Source of the DNA: Gemella haemolysans
Lineage (GTDB): Bacteria; Bacillota; Bacilli; Staphylococcales; Gemellaceae
Assembly (NCBI RefSeq): GCF_901873445.1
Contig: NZ_CABFLN010000034.1
Location: forward strand, 1 to 14,311
Length of the DNA: 14,311 nucleotides
Direction: 5' to 3'
Below the pieces are notes generated by a model. The model did not search any database. It worked only from the letters and a program-made list of their open reading frames with translations, and was not told where the DNA came from. Below are positions 11,960 through 14,311 of the stretch, piece by piece (within the stretch, counting starts at the first letter, position 1; each line of letters begins with the position of its first letter). A program made the position numbers and the translations under genes.

Positions 11960-14014
11960 ATGGATTTTAAAATACTACATCTATCAAGTGTCAGAGCTAG
12001 GGTTAGAGCTGATTTTTGCTTAACACCAGATGTGAAAGTATATTTTAAAAAACGAGCAGCCAAAATCGAAAACATAAAAAAAGTGGACTTTTATCAAGAT
12101 GAGTACACTTTTGTTGTTATTTTTAAAGAAGGAAGTAGCAGTTGTTTACAAGAATTCTTTAAACTAGTTGATAAAGAAAAAGTAAAAAATTGTTATGAGA
12201 ATCCAGTAGCTAAAGCTGAGGAAAGTCCTTATTCGATAATAATGGATGCTATGTTTTGGCGTGCAATGTCGAAATTATTCGTACCACTTCCATTAAGAGC
12301 GATTCATACATGGTGGAAAGCTTCGGTATATTTGAAAGACACATTAAAACTACTAGCACGCAAGCAAGTTACTATGGAAACACTTGATTCTGCGGCAATT
12401 CTTGTATCATTAGCGACAGGTGCGAGAGATACAGCAAGTTCTATTATGTTTATTTTAGAACTAGGAGAGTCACTTAATAATTGGTCTGAGAAAAAATCTG
12501 TAAAAGTTCTCGAACAAAGTTTAACTTCTATGGATAAAGAAGTATGGCTTGTTGAAGAAGAAGGTAATAGAAAAGTAACTTGTTCAGAAGTTAGAAAAGA
12601 TGATGTAATTCTAGTTTCAGAAGGAAATGAAATTCTATTCGATGGTATCGTGATGACCGAGGGTGCTAGTGTTGATGAAAGTTCGCTAACAGGAGAAAGT
12701 TTCCCAATTGTCAAAAATATCGGAGATAAAGTTTATTCTAATACGATAGTTGTTAACGGTGAAGTTAAGATTAAAGTCGAAAATCCACAGGTTAATGGTC
12801 GTATTCATCATCTTATCCAATTGATGAAAGATTCTGAAAGTAGAGAAGACACATACCACTACAAATATATAAAATTAGCTGATAGCATTGTAAAATACAA
12901 TTTCTTAGCGATGGGACTTACGTATTTATTTACTAGATCATTTGCTAAAGCAATTTCATTCCTGTTAGTTGATTATTCATGCGCATTGAAATTATCAACA
13001 CCGGTGGCGTATCTAACTACAATTAAAAACTTAATCGATAAGAAGATAGTAGTTAAAAACTCCGTAACTCTTGATAAATATGAGGATATCGATACATTTG
13101 TTTTTGATAAAACAGGAACAATAACGGTATCTAAACCATATATTCAAGAAGTACTACCATTTTATGGATATTCTTATGAAGAAGTATTAAAAATCGGAGC
13201 GTGCTTAGAAGAACATATCTATCATCCGATTGCTAGTGCTGTTGTGAGTAAGGCTGAAGAAGATGGAATTGAGCATGAAGAAATGCACACAGAATTATAT
13301 CACATCGCATCAAAAGGTATAGTTTCTCATATTGATGGAGAAAAAGTTGTTATCGGAAGTAGACAATTACTAAAAGATGAAAATGTAGTTGTTACAGACG
13401 AACAAAAACAAATAATTGCTGAAAAACAAGAACAGTATAACTTATTATTCTTAGGGTATAAAGGACAACTAATTTCGATCTTCTGTGTAGATATACCACT
13501 AAGAGATGAAGCGAATGAGGTATTAACTGAACTTAGAAATAACGGTAAAAAAGTTGTCTTATTAACAGGGGATAACGAAGTAAGAACGAAGAAAATCTTA
13601 AATGATGTAACTTTCGATGAAGTATATACAAGTATGACTCCAGTTACAAAATTTGAGTACATTAAGAGTGAAAAAGAAAAAGGGCGTCGCGTACTTATGA
13701 TAGGTGACGGTCTAAACGATTCAGCAGCACTATCAGAAAGTGATGTAAGTATCGTTATGAGCGAAAGTGCCGATCTTTCGAAACAAATTAGTGATGTCGT
13801 TCTAAAATCAGATTCACTTAACTCATTATTACTATTATCGGATGTTTCAAAAACACTACGTGCGCAGATGAGTAATAACGTTAAAAGTACGGTATCGATT
13901 AATAGTTCACTAATATTCCTAGGGCTAATAAACGTATTGCCATCTAACTTACTAGCGTTACTGCATAATTTAACTACATTTAGTATTGTACTGAAAAACT
14001 TTAATATTAAGTAG
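11960..14014 (+). CDS. P1B-like metal-translocating P-type ATPase
   Basis: This 684-residue ion pump has all catalytic motifs: TGES (244-247) of the actuator domain, DKTGT with the phosphorylated aspartate D383, the P1B histidine-proline pair HP (422-423), TGDN (536-539) and GDGLND (582-587). The N terminus (about 1-75) resembles a divergent HMA-like domain without CxxC. The ion-binding TM helix reads DYSCALKLSTP (338-348), where classical P1B pumps have CPC, SPC or TPC before the alanine-leucine. A single cysteine (C341) and D338 remain, so the metal is probably not copper of the CPC class; manganese, zinc or iron are possible. LHNLTTFSIVLKN closes the last membrane helix, as in P1B pumps. 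GAGG at 11946-11949 is the weak ribosome binding site. Export from the cytoplasm is the likely role. Confidence 0.92.
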   Translation: MDFKILHLSSVRARVRADFCLTPDVKVYFKKRAAKIENIKKVDFYQDEYTFVVIFKEGSSSCLQEFFKLVDKEKVKNCYENPVAKAEESPYSIIMDAMFWRAMSKLFVPLPLRAIHTWWKASVYLKDTLKLLARKQVTMETLDSAAILVSLATGARDTASSIMFILELGESLNNWSEKKSVKVLEQSLTSMDKEVWLVEEEGNRKVTCSEVRKDDVILVSEGNEILFDGIVMTEGASVDESSLTGESFPIVKNIGDKVYSNTIVVNGEVKIKVENPQVNGRIHHLIQLMKDSESREDTYHYKYIKLADSIVKYNFLAMGLTYLFTRSFAKAISFLLVDYSCALKLSTPVAYLTTIKNLIDKKIVVKNSVTLDKYEDIDTFVFDKTGTITVSKPYIQEVLPFYGYSYEEVLKIGACLEEHIYHPIASAVVSKAEEDGIEHEEMHTELYHIASKGIVSHIDGEKVVIGSRQLLKDENVVVTDEQKQIIAEKQEQYNLLFLGYKGQLISIFCVDIPLRDEANEVLTELRNNGKKVVLLTGDNEVRTKKILNDVTFDEVYTSMTPVTKFEYIKSEKEKGRRVLMIGDGLNDSAALSESDVSIVMSESADLSKQISDVVLKSDSLNSLLLLSDVSKTLRAQMSNNVKSTVSINSSLIFLGLINVLPSNLLALLHNLTTFSIVLKNFNIK

Positions 14015-14020
14015 AGAAGG

Positions 14021-14078
14021 TCAAAAGGTGCTGAGATAATTATGATAGAAAGAATGTATCTATGTCTCTTACCTTTGA
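14021..14078 (+). repeat. Stem-loop in the 3' untranslated region of the ATPase gene
   Basis: TCAAAAGGT (14021-14029) pairs with ACCTTTGA (14071-14078) with a one-base bulge, and inner GAGA (14033-14036) can pair with TCTC (14065-14068). It begins six bases after the ATPase stop and precedes the terminator, so it would be part of the mRNA 3' end. Confidence 0.4.
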
Positions 14079-14098
14079 ATATGTAAACTAAATAATAA

Positions 14099-14142
14099 TA
14101 AAACTCGAGTCTGGGATAATCTGGATTCGAGTTTTTGTTTTA
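14099..14142 (+). terminator. Terminator of the DUF6110/P-type ATPase operon
   Basis: AAACTCGAGTC (14101-14111) pairs with GATTCGAGTTT (14124-14134) over 11 bp with one G-U, around a 12-base loop, followed by TTTTTGTTTT. Confidence 0.88.
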
Positions 14143-14172
14143 AGTTATTTTTGCTGGAAATTATTATATCAA

Positions 14173-14201
14173 CTGAAAAATAAGTAGATATATGATATAC
14201 T
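14173..14201 (+). promoter_or_regulatory. Promoter of the gene at the right edge
   Basis: An extended -10 TGATATACT (14193-14201) is preceded, after a 17-bp spacer, by a weak -35 CTGAAA (14173-14178). Transcription would start near 14208. Confidence 0.55.
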
Positions 14202-14233
14202 AGTAAATGAATAAATTCTTAAGGAGAAAATAA

Positions 14234-14311
14234 GTGAAATTAACTTTTTTTGAAAAATTAGAACAGTATCAAAACAGTTCTAAAGAAGTATATATTAATA
14301 ATATATATCAG
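14234..14311 (+). CDS. Start of an unidentified gene, cut by the window edge
   Basis: A GTG-started frame stays open for 26 codons to the last base of the window. AAGGAG (14221-14226) lies seven bases before the GTG and a promoter lies just upstream, so it is very likely the 5' end of a real gene. The visible part begins MKLTFFEKLEQYQNSSKEVY and shows a soluble, helical N terminus without a signal peptide. It is too short to assign a function; it belongs to a new transcription unit after the ATPase terminator. Confidence 0.6.
   Translation, partial: MKLTFFEKLEQYQNSSKEVYINNIYQ

Noticed and set aside
12304..12714. 136-codon minus-strand frame inside the P-type ATPase gene
   Set aside because: A serine/threonine-rich shadow of the coding strand, covering the conserved actuator region including TGES.

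Overview
This is chromosomal DNA from a very AT-rich Bacillota (Bacilli). Strong AGGAGG-type ribosome binding sites, TATAAT promoters, tightly packed operons and homologues of Bacillus YabN, YtqB/MnmM, YjbK and SteT all point that way. My best guess at genus is Gemella or a close relative; this comes from the overall feel of the proteins and was not tested by any search. No rRNA, tRNA, CRISPR array, phage gene or intact transposase was seen.

Layout. (1) 101-3800, plus strand: a drug/stress-export style operon of a PadR-family repressor, two DUF2812 membrane proteins, and an ABC ATPase with its ABC-2 permease, closed by a strong terminator. The promoter carries three near-identical copies of TATATC-N7-GATATA, a good candidate for the PadR autoregulatory operator. 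(2) 3815-5218: a single APC-superfamily amino-acid transporter of the SteT type with its own terminator. (3) 5236-6200: a TTG-started 37-residue membrane peptide followed by gene debris: long AT-rich hairpins, one copy of a roughly 55-bp interspersed repeat, and a minus-strand remnant of tryptophan synthase beta (trpB) with a large internal deletion. (4) 6360-8539, plus strand: two overlapping genes for proteins that both appear to have a helical-repeat body and a C-terminal helix-hairpin-helix; I do not recognise the family. (5) 8540-9005: the convergent intergenic region, with a bidirectional terminator, four hairpins repeated at an exact 51-bp period, and the terminator of the opposing operon. 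(6) 11208-9006, minus strand: an operon for a YabN-type tetrapyrrole-methylase-like protein (without a recognisable MazG domain), the tRNA methyltransferase MnmM and a CYTH protein. Its 5' leader contains the second copy of the interspersed repeat. (7) 11611-14142, plus strand: a small single-span membrane protein (probably DUF6110) and a P1B-like metal-transporting P-type ATPase, from an extended -10 promoter covered by palindromes. (8) From 14234: the first 26 codons of a gene that runs off the window.

How the genes work together. The PadR/ABC block looks like a self-regulated exporter. The DUF6110/P-type ATPase pair looks like a metal efflux module with an accessory small protein, in the same arrangement as mycobacterial PacL (DUF1490) with CtpC-type ATPases. 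The YabN/MnmM/CYTH genes are housekeeping functions. The least explained parts are the paired helix-hairpin-helix proteins and the 51-bp hairpin array just downstream of them.
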